DNA of 64,000 nucleotides from Gordonia malaquae NBRC 108250 (GCF_000344135.1 NZ_BAOP01000001.1:1-64000), one strand, 5' to 3'. Counted from the first letter of the stretch, positions 24,434 to 33,400 are shown. Notes: generated by a model from the sequence alone, not told the origin. Numbers and translations: made by a program.

Positions 24434-25527
24434 TTCTTGCCACCAGATGGCACCCCGCTGCGGAACTCGACCACGTCGCCGTCGGCCATGACGTAGTCCT
24501 TGCCTTCCATTCGGACCTTGCCCGCGGCCTTGGCGTCGTTCATCGAGCCGTGGGTGTCGAGGTCGTCGAAGGAGACGATCTCCGCCTTGATGAAGCCCTT
24601 CTCGAAGTCGGTGTGGATCACGCCGGCCGCCTTAGGAGCGGTGTCGCCCTGACGGATCGTCCACGCGCGAGCTTCCTTGGGGCCTGCCGTCAGGTAGGTC
24701 TGCAGGCCGAGGGTGTGGAAGCCTGCGCGCGCGAGCTGGTGCAGACCGGCCTCGTCCTGGCCGATCGACTCGAGGAGTTCCTTAGCGTCGTCCTCGTCGA
24801 GTTCGAGCAGTTCGCTCTCGACCTTCGCGTCGAGGAAGACCGCGTCGGCGGGAGCGACGGCGGCACGGAGCTCGTCTTTTCGCGCGTCGTCGGTGAGCAC
24901 ACCCTCGTCGGCATTGAAGACGTACAGGAACGGCTTCGCGGTCAGCAGGTGCAGCTCACGGACCGAGGACAGGTCGAACTCGCCCTTCACCGAGAACAGC
25001 GTCTTGCCGTCGTTCAGGTAGCCTTCGGCCTTCTTCGCGGCATCGAGCAGGACAGCGAGATCCTTGTTCTTGCGTGCATCCTTCTCCAGGCGCGGCAGCG
25101 CCTTCTCGAGCGTCTGCATGTCGGCGAGGATCAGCTCTGTCTCGATCACCTCGATGTCGGCGAACGGATCCACACGGCCGTCGACGTGCACGACGTCGTC
25201 GTCGGAGAACACGCGGACCACCTGGCAGATCGCGTCAGCCTCGCGGATGTTGGCGAGGAACTGATTGCCCATGCCCTCACCGACCGAGGCGCCCTTCACG
25301 ATGCCGGCGATGTCGACGAACGACACCGTCGCAGGAAGGATCCGCTCGCTGCCGAAGATCTCTGACAGCCGCGTCAAGCGGGCGTCGGGCAGTTCGACCA
25401 CGCCGACGTTGGGTTCGATGGTCGCGAACGGGTAGTTCGCGGCCAGCACGTCATTACGCGTCAACGCGTTGAAGAGGGTCGACTTTCCGACGTTGGGCAG
25501 GCCGACGATTCCGAGGGTAAGACTCAC
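24430..25527 (-). CDS. ychF: Redox-regulated ATPase/GTPase YchF with altered C-terminus
   Basis: 365 aa. Universal P-loop protein (Obg family, prefers ATP) that binds ribosomes and affects stress response. G1 is GLPNVGKSTLFNAL at residues 8-21, G3 region FVDIAGIVKGAS, NKDL and LYVFNADEG as further switch/base regions, and a TGS domain ends in DYVMADGDVVEFR. Family members end in ...FNV. Here the last codons are SGVPSGGKK, because a 2.5 kb segment is inserted at the VVEFR codons. The native ending sits at 21925. Core sequence is intact, so function is probably retained. Confidence 0.97.
   Translation of the reverse strand: MSLTLGIVGLPNVGKSTLFNALTRNDVLAANYPFATIEPNVGVVELPDARLTRLSEIFGSERILPATVSFVDIAGIVKGASVGEGMGNQFLANIREADAICQVVRVFSDDDVVHVDGRVDPFADIEVIETELILADMQTLEKALPRLEKDARKNKDLAVLLDAAKKAEGYLNDGKTLFSVKGEFDLSSVRELHLLTAKPFLYVFNADEGVLTDDARKDELRAAVAPADAVFLDAKVESELLELDEDDAKELLESIGQDEAGLHQLARAGFHTLGLQTYLTAGPKEARAWTIRQGDTAPKAAGVIHTDFEKGFIKAEIVSFDDLDTHGSMNDAKAAGKVRMEGKDYVMADGDVVEFRSGVPSGGKK
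24460..24475. repeat. Right 16-bp attachment-like direct repeat inside ychF
   Basis: GCGGAACTCGACCACG, identical to 21937-21952. It encodes VVEFR of YchF. The insert begins directly downstream (lower coordinates) and supplies the new tail and stop. Confidence 0.85.
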
Positions 25528-25533
25528 GGGAGG

Positions 25534-26730
25534 TCAGTCTATCTGGCGCTCGGCGGCCTTCGCCGCCGCCTCGGCGTCTTCCTCGGCTATCTGTTCACCC
25601 GCGGCCTTCCCCACCTGCTCCAAGATGTACCGCAACGCGACTGCGAGGCACGACGCAGCGGGCACCGCGAGGAAGGCTCCGGTGATGCCGTACAGCGATC
25701 CACCGAGCGTCACCGCGAGCAGCACGATCACCGCGTGGAGGTCCATCGACTTCGCCTGCAGCCACGGCTGGAGGACGTTGCCCTCCAGCTGCTGCACCAC
25801 GAGGATGATCGCGAGCACGATCAACGCCTTCGTCAAACCGACCGAGACGAGCGCGATGAGCACGGCGAGGGCGCCCGCAACGAACGCACCGACGATCGGG
25901 ATGAAACCGCCGATGAACGTGATGACGATCAACACGCCGGCCAGGGGGACGTTCAGCACGAGAAGACCGATGCCGATCAACGCGGCATCGACGAAGCTCA
26001 CGATCGCCTGCGTGCGAATGAAGCCGCCGAGGGTGTTCCACATGCGCATCAGCACCTCGCCGATGTGCGAGGCGCCGTGCTTGACGCCCATGGTCCGATT
26101 GAGCCACGGGATGAAGCGTGGCCCGTCCTTGAGGAAGAAGAACACGAGCACGGCCGTCGTGAACAGCGTGACAAGGGCAGAGGTCGCGACGCCGACACCG
26201 TTGAAGACACCCGACGCGATCGTCGACGCACTCTTCTGCAGCTTGTCGGTGATCTCGTCGACCATCGACGAGATCTGCTCGTCGCCGACGTTCAGCGGCG
26301 GGCCCTGCGCCCAGTCCTGAACCTTCTTCACGCCGTCGACGGCGGAGTTCGCGAGCTCCGGGGCCTGATCGACGATCGACGGGACGATGAGTCCGATAAC
26401 GCCCGCGACCACACCCAGCCCGAGCAGGACCACAAGAACCGTCGCCGCTGCCGCCGGCACGCCTTTGCCGCGCAACCAGCGAACGGGAGGCCACAGCACT
26501 GTCGACACGACGATCGCGAGAATCACCGGCAGCAGGACCACCCAGAACTTCGCGAGCAGCACCATCAACGCGTAGAGGAACGCGAGGACGAGGAGCATCT
26601 GCAGGCAGACCGTCGCCGTCGACCTCAGCCCGGCCAGGAACACCCGACCGCGTGTCGGGTGCCGACCCTCGCTCAGATCGTCGGCCGCAGGGGTTCCGGC
26701 CTGGTCAGCTGGCTCGTTCTGCTCGGTCAC
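25534..26730 (-). CDS. AI-2E family transporter
   Basis: About 398 aa membrane protein of the AI-2E/PerM family with about eight hydrophobic segments. A long amphipathic stretch (residues about 130-200, KKVQDWAQGPPLN...) lies between the two halves. Conserved motifs include PIVGAFVAGALAVLIAL and LEGNVLQPWLQAKSMDLH with the family's P-x-x-x-G-x-x-L/H end. Family members export autoinducer-2 or act as Na+/H+ antiporters, and the role here is open. The C-terminus is charged. The GTG at 26730 was chosen by the hydrophilic start VTEQNEPAD; ATG 26781 is possible. It ends 6 nt before ychF and is probably upstream in the same operon. Confidence 0.88.
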   Translation of the reverse strand: MTEQNEPADQAGTPAADDLSEGRHPTRGRVFLAGLRSTATVCLQMLLVLAFLYALMVLLAKFWVVLLPVILAIVVSTVLWPPVRWLRGKGVPAAAATVLVVLLGLGVVAGVIGLIVPSIVDQAPELANSAVDGVKKVQDWAQGPPLNVGDEQISSMVDEITDKLQKSASTIASGVFNGVGVATSALVTLFTTAVLVFFFLKDGPRFIPWLNRTMGVKHGASHIGEVLMRMWNTLGGFIRTQAIVSFVDAALIGIGLLVLNVPLAGVLIVITFIGGFIPIVGAFVAGALAVLIALVSVGLTKALIVLAIILVVQQLEGNVLQPWLQAKSMDLHAVIVLLAVTLGGSLYGITGAFLAVPAASCLAVALRYILEQVGKAAGEQIAEEDAEAAAKAAERQID

Positions 26731-26830
26731 GCCCACATCGTCACACAGACCCCTGACAAAAGCCGGGCGGCGCACCGTCATGTCTGTTTTCCGCTAGACA
26801 CGGTCCTCGTCGCACCGGCATCGTGGAGTG

Positions 26831-28321
26831 GTGATCAGCACAACACCCCGACCGCCGCGGCTCGACTTCGACAGGTGTTACCGCGCGCTCGCCGCCCGGG
26901 ACACCCGGTTCGACGGTCAATTCGTGACCGTGGTTCACACCACCGGCATCTACTGCCGGCCGTCGTGCCCGGCGCGGACCCCCAAGCCCGAGAACGTCGA
27001 CTTCGTCCTGACGGCGGCGGCCGCGGCCGTGCGGGGATTTCGCGCATGCCGGCGTTGCCTGCCGGACGCGACTCCCGGCTCACCGCTGTGGAACACCGAC
27101 GCAGACCTCGCAGCCCGGGCGATGCGGCTGATCGCCGACGGTGTGGTCGACCGCGACGGAGTCGGTGGGCTCGCCGCTGCTCTCGGCTACACCGAACGCC
27201 ACCTCAGTCGGGTCTTGACCGCCGAGCTCGGCGCGGGCACGGTGGCGCTGGCACGCACACACCGAGCGACGTCGGCGCGCATCCTCCTGACCGGTACCGA
27301 CATGTCGATCACCGACGTCGCCTTCGCTGCGGGATTCTCAAGTGTTCGACAATTCAACGACACGATTCGTGAGATGTACGCAGCCACACCGACAGCCCTT
27401 CGCGCCTCCGTCAAGAACGGATCGCCACGGAGGTCGACGGCAGGCGACGGGATCTCCCTCAAACTCCCGTTCCGCAAGCCGTACGACGCCGCCTGGACTC
27501 AGTACGGGCTCGCATCGCACGCAGTGCCGGGCCTGGAGCATTGGGACGGAACGACGTACCGCCGCAGCCTGACACTTCCGCACGGTCCGGCAGCGGTGCA
27601 GCTCACGTTTCACGACGACCACATCGCGGTCCGCTTCGATCATCTCGACATGCGCGATCTCGGAGCCGCGGTCAACCGCATCCGCAGGCTCTGCGATCTC
27701 GACGCCGACCCGGTCGCCGTCGACCGCATGCTCGGCGCCGACCCGATGCTCGGTCCGCTCATCGCCGCGAATCCCGGCATCCGGATTCCCGGAAGCGTCG
27801 ACGGCCCAGAGACGCTGATCCGCGTGATGATGGGCCAGCAGGTGAGCGTCAAAGCCGCACGCACCCGGATCGGAGCCCTGGTGGCGGCACTCGGCGAACC
27901 GCTCCCGTGGGACGACGAACATCTGACCCACCTCTTCCCCGCCGCCGACGCGATCGCCGCCGACGGCCCGCGGGTCCTGACCGGACCCGCCCGCTCGATC
28001 GCGGCTATCACCGCGGCCGCGCACGCCTGTGGACAACACATGGAACTGCATGCGGGGGCCGATGCGTCCAACTTACGAGCGGACCTGCTGCGCCTGAACG
28101 GCGTCGGCGACTGGACCGCCGACCAGGTGATCATGCGAGTGACGGGCGATCCGGACGTCCTCACCCGATCCGACCTGGTGATCGATCGGGCTCTCGCCGA
28201 CCTCGGTGCGGCCGCGGAGATCACCGCGACATGGCGCCCCTGGCGGTCGTACGCGTCGATGCACCTGTGGCGCAGGCAACTCGCTCACTTGATCGACGAA
28301 CCACAAGGAGAACTCTCATGA
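26831..28321 (+). CDS. alkA: Ada-AlkA fusion: methylation-responsive regulator and 3-methyladenine DNA glycosylase
   Basis: About 496 aa. Residues about 10-85 are the Ada zinc/methyl-acceptor domain (TTGIYCRPSCPARTPKPENV and RACRRCLPDA supply the Cys). An AraC-type HTH follows (ERHLSRVLTAELG, SITDVAFAAGFSSVRQFN). Then come the AlkA N-terminal domain and the HhH-GPD glycosylase with LNGVGDWTADQVIMR and the catalytic Asp in TRSDLVIDRALADLG. It removes alkylated bases and should sense methyl damage. GTG 26831 or 26828. It overlaps ogt by 4 nt (ATGA), forming an adaptive-response operon. Confidence 0.95.
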   Translation: MISTTPRPPRLDFDRCYRALAARDTRFDGQFVTVVHTTGIYCRPSCPARTPKPENVDFVLTAAAAAVRGFRACRRCLPDATPGSPLWNTDADLAARAMRLIADGVVDRDGVGGLAAALGYTERHLSRVLTAELGAGTVALARTHRATSARILLTGTDMSITDVAFAAGFSSVRQFNDTIREMYAATPTALRASVKNGSPRRSTAGDGISLKLPFRKPYDAAWTQYGLASHAVPGLEHWDGTTYRRSLTLPHGPAAVQLTFHDDHIAVRFDHLDMRDLGAAVNRIRRLCDLDADPVAVDRMLGADPMLGPLIAANPGIRIPGSVDGPETLIRVMMGQQVSVKAARTRIGALVAALGEPLPWDDEHLTHLFPAADAIAADGPRVLTGPARSIAAITAAAHACGQHMELHAGADASNLRADLLRLNGVGDWTADQVIMRVTGDPDVLTRSDLVIDRALADLGAAAEITATWRPWRSYASMHLWRRQLAHLIDEPQGELS

Positions 28322-28839
28322 CAATCACCTCTCAGACGCTCGGCTGGGCCGGCGTAGACACCCCGGACGGACGTTTCACTGCGATCTTCGACGAGGACGG
28401 CGTGGTGTACGCATCCGGATGGACCGACGACCCCGCATACCTGCACAACCTCGTCGCGCCGTCGTTGCGCGGCGACGCATTGGAGGACCGCGACGGGCGC
28501 GAGGTGATCGCAGCCGTCGAGGCGTACTACGCGGGAGACCTCGACGCCCCGTCGCGCATCCGGGTCCGCCAGACGTCGGGCCCATTCCTCACCGCGGCGT
28601 GGGCCGCCCTCCGCCAGGTGCCCGCGGGGCCTCCGGTCACCTACACCGAACTCGCCGAGCTCGCAGGCAACCCGGCGGCGATCCGCGGCGCGGCATCGTG
28701 CTGTGCTCGAAACGCCGCAGCACTGTTCGTGCCGTGCCACCGGGTGGTCCGAATCGGCGGAGCACTCGGCGGCTTCCGCTACGGGCTGGACGTGAAGCAG
28801 TCCCTGATCGACCGCGAGGTCGCCGCCGCAGCAGCCTGA
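28318..28839 (+). CDS. ogt: Methylated-DNA-[protein]-cysteine S-methyltransferase
   Basis: 173 aa. Suicide repair enzyme that moves the methyl of O6-methylguanine to its own Cys. The active site is VPCHRV with Cys140, preceded by the RNAAALF recognition helix, where the usual Asn is present. The start overlaps the Ada-AlkA stop as ATGA and has AAGGAG upstream. It is expected to be co-induced by methyl damage through the upstream Ada domain. The GNPAAIRGAA segment matches the normal GxPxAxRAVG with a slight change. Confidence 0.95.
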   Translation: MTITSQTLGWAGVDTPDGRFTAIFDEDGVVYASGWTDDPAYLHNLVAPSLRGDALEDRDGREVIAAVEAYYAGDLDAPSRIRVRQTSGPFLTAAWAALRQVPAGPPVTYTELAELAGNPAAIRGAASCCARNAAALFVPCHRVVRIGGALGGFRYGLDVKQSLIDREVAAAAA

Positions 28840-28886
28840 CCTGCAAAGGCGACGAAATTGTCAGAGGCGGGGTCCATGATGGCCGC

Positions 28887-29942
28887 ATGACTACGACAGC
28901 AGCCGTCATCGGGCCCGTCTGCCTCGTCATCGGCGCACTTCTCGGGTGGTGGGCACGCGGTGCGGCGGGTCATCGAGACGTCGGTGCACCATCGGCCGAC
29001 ATAGTCGCGCCCCTGCGCGACACGCTCGGACAGTTGTCCGACGAACTGCGTCGATCCGAACACAACCGGGTCCACGCGTTCGCCGGCCTGAGCGAACAGG
29101 TTCGTGGGATGCAACTGACGTCGCACCGCCTGCACGAGCAGACGGCGCGCCTCGCGGGTGCTCTCCAGGCCCCGCAGATCCGCGGCAGATGGGGCGAGAT
29201 CCAGCTCGAACGGGTCGTCGAGCTGTCCGGGATGTCGCGGCACTGCGATTTCTCGACGCAGGTCCACGGGCAGACCGCCGACCGGGTGGTCCGCCCGGAC
29301 ATGGTCGTCCACCTCGCGGGCGGGCGAACCATCGTCGTCGACGCCAAGGTGCCGCTGCAGGCGTTCCTCGATTCGACATCGGCCGGCATCGCTCCCGAAG
29401 CTGCTCGCGACAAGGCGGTGCGCCACGCCCAAGCAGTCCGCGCTCACATCAACTCCTTGTCGGCGAAGGCCTACTGGTCCGCGCAGACCAGTTCCCCCGA
29501 GTTCGTCGTACTGTTCCTTCCCGGCGACGGCGTGCTCGACGCCGCGATGCAGCACGATCCCGAGTTGCTCGACTACGCCTTCGCCCGCGACATCGTTCTC
29601 GCGACACCGGGCACCCTCATCGCATTGCTGCGGACCGTCGCCCTCGGCTGGCGTCAGCACGCGATGGCCGAGGACGCCGAGCAGATCCAGACGCTCGGTC
29701 GGGAACTGTACCGGCGAATCGACCAGGTCCTCGGCCATCTCGACAAGGTCGGGTCGGCTCTCCGACGATCCGTCGAGAGCTACAACTCGGCGATCGGCGC
29801 GGTGGACACCCGGCTGGGCGTCACCGCTCGAAAGTTGTCGGAATTGGAGGCACTCGCCGTGTCCACCGGACAGACGACGTCTGACCGGACCCGACTGAAA
29901 CCAGTGGACTCCACGGTGAGATCCGTGTCACCGCGCACATAG
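28887..29942 (+). CDS. rmuC: DNA recombination protein RmuC family
   Basis: 351 aa. An N-terminal membrane anchor (about residues 5-25) and a short helical region come before the RmuC domain. Landmarks are IRGRWGEIQLERVVELSGM, VRPDMVVHLAGGRTIVVDAK with the nuclease-like D...D-A-K, FVVLFLPGDGVLDAA and LATPGTLIALLRTVALGWR. RmuC limits DNA inversions at repeats and is predicted to be a nuclease. ATG 28887 was chosen by the anchor; the frame stays open from 28419. It lies 47 nt after ogt. Confidence 0.93.
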   Translation: MTTTAAVIGPVCLVIGALLGWWARGAAGHRDVGAPSADIVAPLRDTLGQLSDELRRSEHNRVHAFAGLSEQVRGMQLTSHRLHEQTARLAGALQAPQIRGRWGEIQLERVVELSGMSRHCDFSTQVHGQTADRVVRPDMVVHLAGGRTIVVDAKVPLQAFLDSTSAGIAPEAARDKAVRHAQAVRAHINSLSAKAYWSAQTSSPEFVVLFLPGDGVLDAAMQHDPELLDYAFARDIVLATPGTLIALLRTVALGWRQHAMAEDAEQIQTLGRELYRRIDQVLGHLDKVGSALRRSVESYNSAIGAVDTRLGVTARKLSELEALAVSTGQTTSDRTRLKPVDSTVRSVSPRT

Positions 29943-30005
29943 TTTTCAGGAAACTCACGGGCTCGGATGAGGTGGGCGAGCACGCACAACCGGTAACGTC
30001 TAAGT

Positions 30006-30809
30006 GTGTTTCCCCGATCGCTCGCAGGCTCGGCCCTGCCCGCAGACCAGCAGTCCGTCATCCCGTCGGTCCGCGGTCTGCCCTGGTGGGGTGCCGTCCT
30101 CGTCGCGACGAGCTTCACTGTGGTCGGAGCCGTCATCAGCGCGGACTCGACCCCTCCGCTTGGCCGAGTCTTCAAGGTCTTCCTGGTCGTCGGCGTCGTG
30201 CTTGCTGCGCTCGCCGTCCGGCGGCGGGCATTGTTCACCGCCGCGGTACAGCCTCCGCTGATCGCTTTCATCGTCGGCATCGTGGCCCTGTTCAGCCAGC
30301 ATGAGGGCGGCACCGACAAGAAGACGATCATTCTCAAGGTGGTCCTCCCGATCGCGACCGCGTTCCCGTGGATGGTCATCGCGTTCGTCGCGGCTCTGCT
30401 CGTCGTGCTTGTGCGACTGTTCTTCACAGGCCCCGAGAGCAAGCGGCCGTTCGGCGGTGTGGAGGGTCTCAAGAAGCGACTCGCAGGCGGAAAGGCAGCC
30501 AAGCCCGCCCCCGCCAAGCGGAAGCCGACGACCGACCGCACCAGCACCACCAAGGCCAGGGAGGACTCCCGACCTCAGAAGCCCGGCCGCGCACCCCGCT
30601 CGGCAGCGCCCTCCGAAAGAGTCCCGGCCAAGGCCGCCGCTAAACCGGCACCGCAACCGCAACGCCGCCGCCCGACACCCAAACCCGCACCTGCCGAACG
30701 CACTCGGGCCACGCCCCAGAAGATCCCTGCGTCGCAGCGTCGGACGGCCGGTCAGCAGCTGCGTGAGCGCGGCCAGATCGAAGACCTCGCGGCCGGGCTC
30801 GACGACTGA
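30006..30809 (+). CDS. DUF6542 membrane protein
   Basis: 267 aa. Three to four hydrophobic segments (about residues 25-48, 60-75, 83-100, 115-140) form the DUF6542 domain. The C-terminal 125 residues are low-complexity Lys/Arg/Pro/Ala, probably cytoplasmic and disordered. Genes of this family usually sit beside ispH, xseA or ychF in Mycobacteriales, which fits this neighbourhood. A TAACGT hexamer lies about 10 nt before GTG 30006 and no SD is present, so the mRNA may be leaderless. Function unknown. Confidence 0.85.
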   Translation: MFPRSLAGSALPADQQSVIPSVRGLPWWGAVLVATSFTVVGAVISADSTPPLGRVFKVFLVVGVVLAALAVRRRALFTAAVQPPLIAFIVGIVALFSQHEGGTDKKTIILKVVLPIATAFPWMVIAFVAALLVVLVRLFFTGPESKRPFGGVEGLKKRLAGGKAAKPAPAKRKPTTDRTSTTKAREDSRPQKPGRAPRSAAPSERVPAKAAAKPAPQPQRRRPTPKPAPAERTRATPQKIPASQRRTAGQQLRERGQIEDLAAGLDD

Positions 30810-30819
30810 ACCGAGCAGT

Positions 30820-31356
30820 TCAGACGTTCGAACAGAGCCACCGCGCGAGGTCGCGAGCAGCCGCGTCGACGACCTTCGGCCAGTCCATCGCGGTGTCGTC
30901 CGCCTGGTCGCTGACAACTTTCACCAGGGTCAGCGGAATGTTGTAGGCATCGCAGACGTGAGCGAGAGCGGCGCCTTCCATGTCGACCAGATCAGCTCGC
31001 GCCGCCAACACCGACCGGTGAGCCGCATCGGTGACAAACGTGTCACCGGTCGCGAGAACAGTCCCATCCCCGCCAGTGATCTCCCACCGGTCCGTCATCG
31101 GATAGCCGATGGCGGTGAGCTCGGCGGAGCTGATGTCGTGCTCGACGACAGCCGATGGCAGGTACAGACCTGCGTGGTGATCGTGCAGAGCACCCGCCGT
31201 CCCGATGTTGACGACCGACGTGTGACTTCCGCGCTCGAAGGCTCGCGTCAACGCGATCGTGGCACGGACCTTGCCGATGCCGGTGATCAGCACATCCATG
31301 CCCGCCGGAACATGCGCGGCCTCGGCCTTCGTCGCAGCGACGACGAGCAGCGACAC
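30820..31356 (-). CDS. Nucleosidase of the phosphorylase superfamily (MTA/SAH nucleosidase-like)
   Basis: 178 aa. It resembles short actinobacterial nucleosidases: VVAATKAEAAHVP at the start, ITGIGKVRATIAL at about 30, VVNIGTAGAL, and the base-recognition and ribose motif ADLVDMEGAALAHVC with Glu and Asp, followed by KVVSDQADD. It would cleave purine nucleosides such as methylthioadenosine or S-adenosylhomocysteine. GTG 31356 lies 1 nt after the SDR stop. It forms an operon with the SDR; the pair are functionally unrelated as far as I can see. Confidence 0.85.
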   Translation of the reverse strand: MSLLVVAATKAEAAHVPAGMDVLITGIGKVRATIALTRAFERGSHTSVVNIGTAGALHDHHAGLYLPSAVVEHDISSAELTAIGYPMTDRWEITGGDGTVLATGDTFVTDAAHRSVLAARADLVDMEGAALAHVCDAYNIPLTLVKVVSDQADDTAMDWPKVVDAAARDLARWLCSNV

Positions 31357-31357
31357 G

Positions 31358-32299
31358 TCAGTCGACCTGCCCGACACCCGACAGGCGCGAGAGATGATCG
31401 AAGCGATTGTTCGCGATCCGCATCGCAACCTCGTACGGCAGCGCGAACTTGCGTGCCCACCAGTATCCGAACCGGACATCGAAGGACGTGTACACCATGT
31501 ACTTGTTCTTGGTGACGCCGCGGATGATCGCCGCAGCGGCCTTTTCCGGAGTCACCGCGATCTTGTGGAATCCGTCGACCTGCTTGGCGACTCGCGGGTC
31601 GCTGCGATCGAGGCCGACGATCTCCACCGTGCCGACGAGCGGTGTGGCGACGCCGCCCGGGCAGACCAACGAGACACCGATTCCGTGCCTGCGCAGGTCG
31701 TATCGCAGTACTTCGGAGACTCCGCGGATACCGAATTTGCTCGCGCTGTAGGCGCTGTGCCACGGCAGAGCGAGCAGACCCGCCGCCGACGAGACGTTGA
31801 CGAGCTGGCCACCGCTCCCCCGCCGGACCATCTGGGGGACGAAGCACTCGATCACGTGGATCGGGCCCATCAGGTTGACGTCGACGATCTTGCGCCAGTG
31901 GCGATGCTGCAGGTTCTCGACGGTACCCCACGCCGAGATGCCCGCGACGTTCATGACGACATCCATCACCCCGACTTCGGCGTCGACGGCGCGCGCGAAC
32001 GACGCGACCCATTCGTAGTCGGAGACGTCGCCCGCCGAGTGGTACGCGACCACACCGCCCTGCCCGGCGACCTCGGCGACGACCTCGTCGAGTGCGTCGA
32101 CCTGGAGGTCGGTGAGCACGAGTCGGGCGCCCTCACGGGCGGCGGCCACCGCCGTCGCCCGTCCGATGCCGCTCGCTGCACCGGTGATGAGGACCGTCCG
32201 TCCGCGTAGCGACGGAACGGGTGTGCGGACCCAGAACAGTTCGCGGACAGCGGTCAGGCGTCGACCCAGGTTGAGACCCATGCCACTGAGCCTACTCAC
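31358..32299 (-). CDS. SDR family oxidoreductase
   Basis: 313 aa. Classical short-chain dehydrogenase: TGAASGIGRA (TGxxxGxG) near residue 40, DLQ after strand 2 suggesting NAD preference, NVAG, catalytic Ser in VNVSSAAGLLALP and YSASK at about 183-187, and CPGGVATP. A charged C-terminal extension of about 60 residues (TKNKYMVYTSFDVRFGYWW) is typical of the mycobacterial group. The start may be ATG 32281 (MGLNLGRRL). Substrate unknown. Downstream nucleosidase starts 1 nt after its stop. Confidence 0.92.
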   Translation of the reverse strand: MSRLSGMGLNLGRRLTAVRELFWVRTPVPSLRGRTVLITGAASGIGRATAVAAAREGARLVLTDLQVDALDEVVAEVAGQGGVVAYHSAGDVSDYEWVASFARAVDAEVGVMDVVMNVAGISAWGTVENLQHRHWRKIVDVNLMGPIHVIECFVPQMVRRGSGGQLVNVSSAAGLLALPWHSAYSASKFGIRGVSEVLRYDLRRHGIGVSLVCPGGVATPLVGTVEIVGLDRSDPRVAKQVDGFHKIAVTPEKAAAAIIRGVTKNKYMVYTSFDVRFGYWWARKFALPYEVAMRIANNRFDHLSRLSGVGQVD

Positions 32300-32311
32300 G
32301 GCCCGCGGCGG

Positions 32312-33400
32312 TCAGATCGGGAGCTTGCCGCCGAACACCGCGTAAACGACGGAGAGGATCGCTTTGAGGACGTCGGCGGTCACGTCCTGACCCTGCGTCA
32401 TCAGGATGCGCTGTGCCTCCTGGGGACTCTTGGCCTTGGTGATCTGGTCGATCAGCGGGCCGATGGCGGCGAGGCCCGCGAGGTCGACGCCAGATGCGGA
32501 GTCGTCGGCCGGAGCCTTCTGATCGGAGGGCGTCACTCCGGTGTTCGAGTTGTCGGTCCCCGGCGCTGGAACCGGCGCGGTCGGGTTGGCCGACGCGCCC
32601 TTGCCTCCGACGTACGAGGTGATGCCGTTGGTGATGGCCACGGCGTAGCGCGCCGCGCCCTGCGGCGACGCCAGAGCTGCGGCCTCCACCGGGTCGGACA
32701 GGTTGCCCATCTCGACGAACACCGCGGGCACACGAGTGAGGTTGACCGCGGCGATGTCCGAGCGGGTCTGGATGCCGTCGACGGCGCCGGCGTAGTTCGC
32801 CGGACTGAATCCGGCGCTCTTGAAGGCGTCACGCATGGTGTTCGACGCCTTGCGTCCCTCACCCGACTGAACCGAGTCGACGGCCTTGTCGGGGATCGGC
32901 AGCGTCGGCACGATCATGTGGAAGCCGGTCTTGCCCGCATCTGCTCCAGTGCTGGTCGAGTCGGCGTGCAGGCTGACCGCGACGTCGGCGCCTGACCGAC
33001 TGGCGGCCTCGGCGCGTTCGTCCACGCAGCCGCCCCAGCCGGTGTCGTCGTTGCGGCTGAGGACGACGCGGGCGCCCTTGCTCTCCAGCGCGGCCTTCAC
33101 CAGCTGGGCGACGTCCCAGTTGATGGTGTGCTCGGCCTTACCCGTGACCGACGTGGCACCGGTGGTCTGGCACTCCTTCGTGCCGCCGCGACCGTCGGGA
33201 ACCTGCTTGCCGAGGTCGTGGCCCGCCGCCGAGCCCTGATGTCCGGGATCGAGGAAGATTGTCTTGCCGGTCAGCGCCTTGGCGGTCGGAGTCTTCGGCG
33301 CGGCATCGGAGTTCGGTGCGACAACACCGAGCACGAGGGTCGTCGAGGCGACGAGCGAGGCTGCCGCGATTGCTCCGCGGCGAACACGTACAGCGTTCAT
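32312..33400 (-). CDS. N-acetylmuramoyl-L-alanine amidase (Ami1/Rv3717-like)
   Basis: 362 aa. Exported peptidoglycan amidase of the Amidase_3 family. The signal peptide ends near SDAAP. The zinc ligands are His in FLDPGHQG, Glu in TGKAEHTINWDVA and His in AVSLHADS; the catalytic Glu is in VFVEMGN. After the catalytic domain (to about 270) comes a Pro/Thr/Asp-rich linker and a helical tail of about 60 residues not needed for catalysis. It removes stem peptides during cell division and remodelling. Single gene, minus strand, 12 nt before the SDR. Confidence 0.93.
   Translation of the reverse strand: MNAVRVRRGAIAAASLVASTTLVLGVVAPNSDAAPKTPTAKALTGKTIFLDPGHQGSAAGHDLGKQVPDGRGGTKECQTTGATSVTGKAEHTINWDVAQLVKAALESKGARVVLSRNDDTGWGGCVDERAEAASRSGADVAVSLHADSTSTGADAGKTGFHMIVPTLPIPDKAVDSVQSGEGRKASNTMRDAFKSAGFSPANYAGAVDGIQTRSDIAAVNLTRVPAVFVEMGNLSDPVEAAALASPQGAARYAVAITNGITSYVGGKGASANPTAPVPAPGTDNSNTGVTPSDQKAPADDSASGVDLAGLAAIGPLIDQITKAKSPQEAQRILMTQGQDVTADVLKAILSVVYAVFGGKLPI

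Larger units (their letters stand above)
21925..24475. mobile_element. 2.5 kb integrase-less insert in the 3' end of ychF carrying HEPN-type defence genes
   Basis: The segment is bounded by exact 16-bp direct repeats (21937-21952 and 24460-24475) within the last codons of ychF. The outer flank at 21925-21936 holds the native ending (FNV, stop). The ychF body at 24460 and beyond continues into a foreign tail. This is the footprint expected of site-specific insertion at the 3' end of a conserved gene. Cargo: an abiV-like gene (+), and TIGR02391 and RiboL-PSP-HEPN genes (-). No integrase, relaxase or transposase is encoded, so it was either mobilised in trans or is a deletion remnant. Boundaries are seen in sequence; mobility is inference. 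Confidence 0.8.

Noticed and set aside
21925-24475. The 16-bp repeat as chance similarity
   Set aside because: Chance could give a short repeat, but not the exact coincidence of VVEFRFNV-stop, the canonical YchF ending, beside a ychF with a replaced end.
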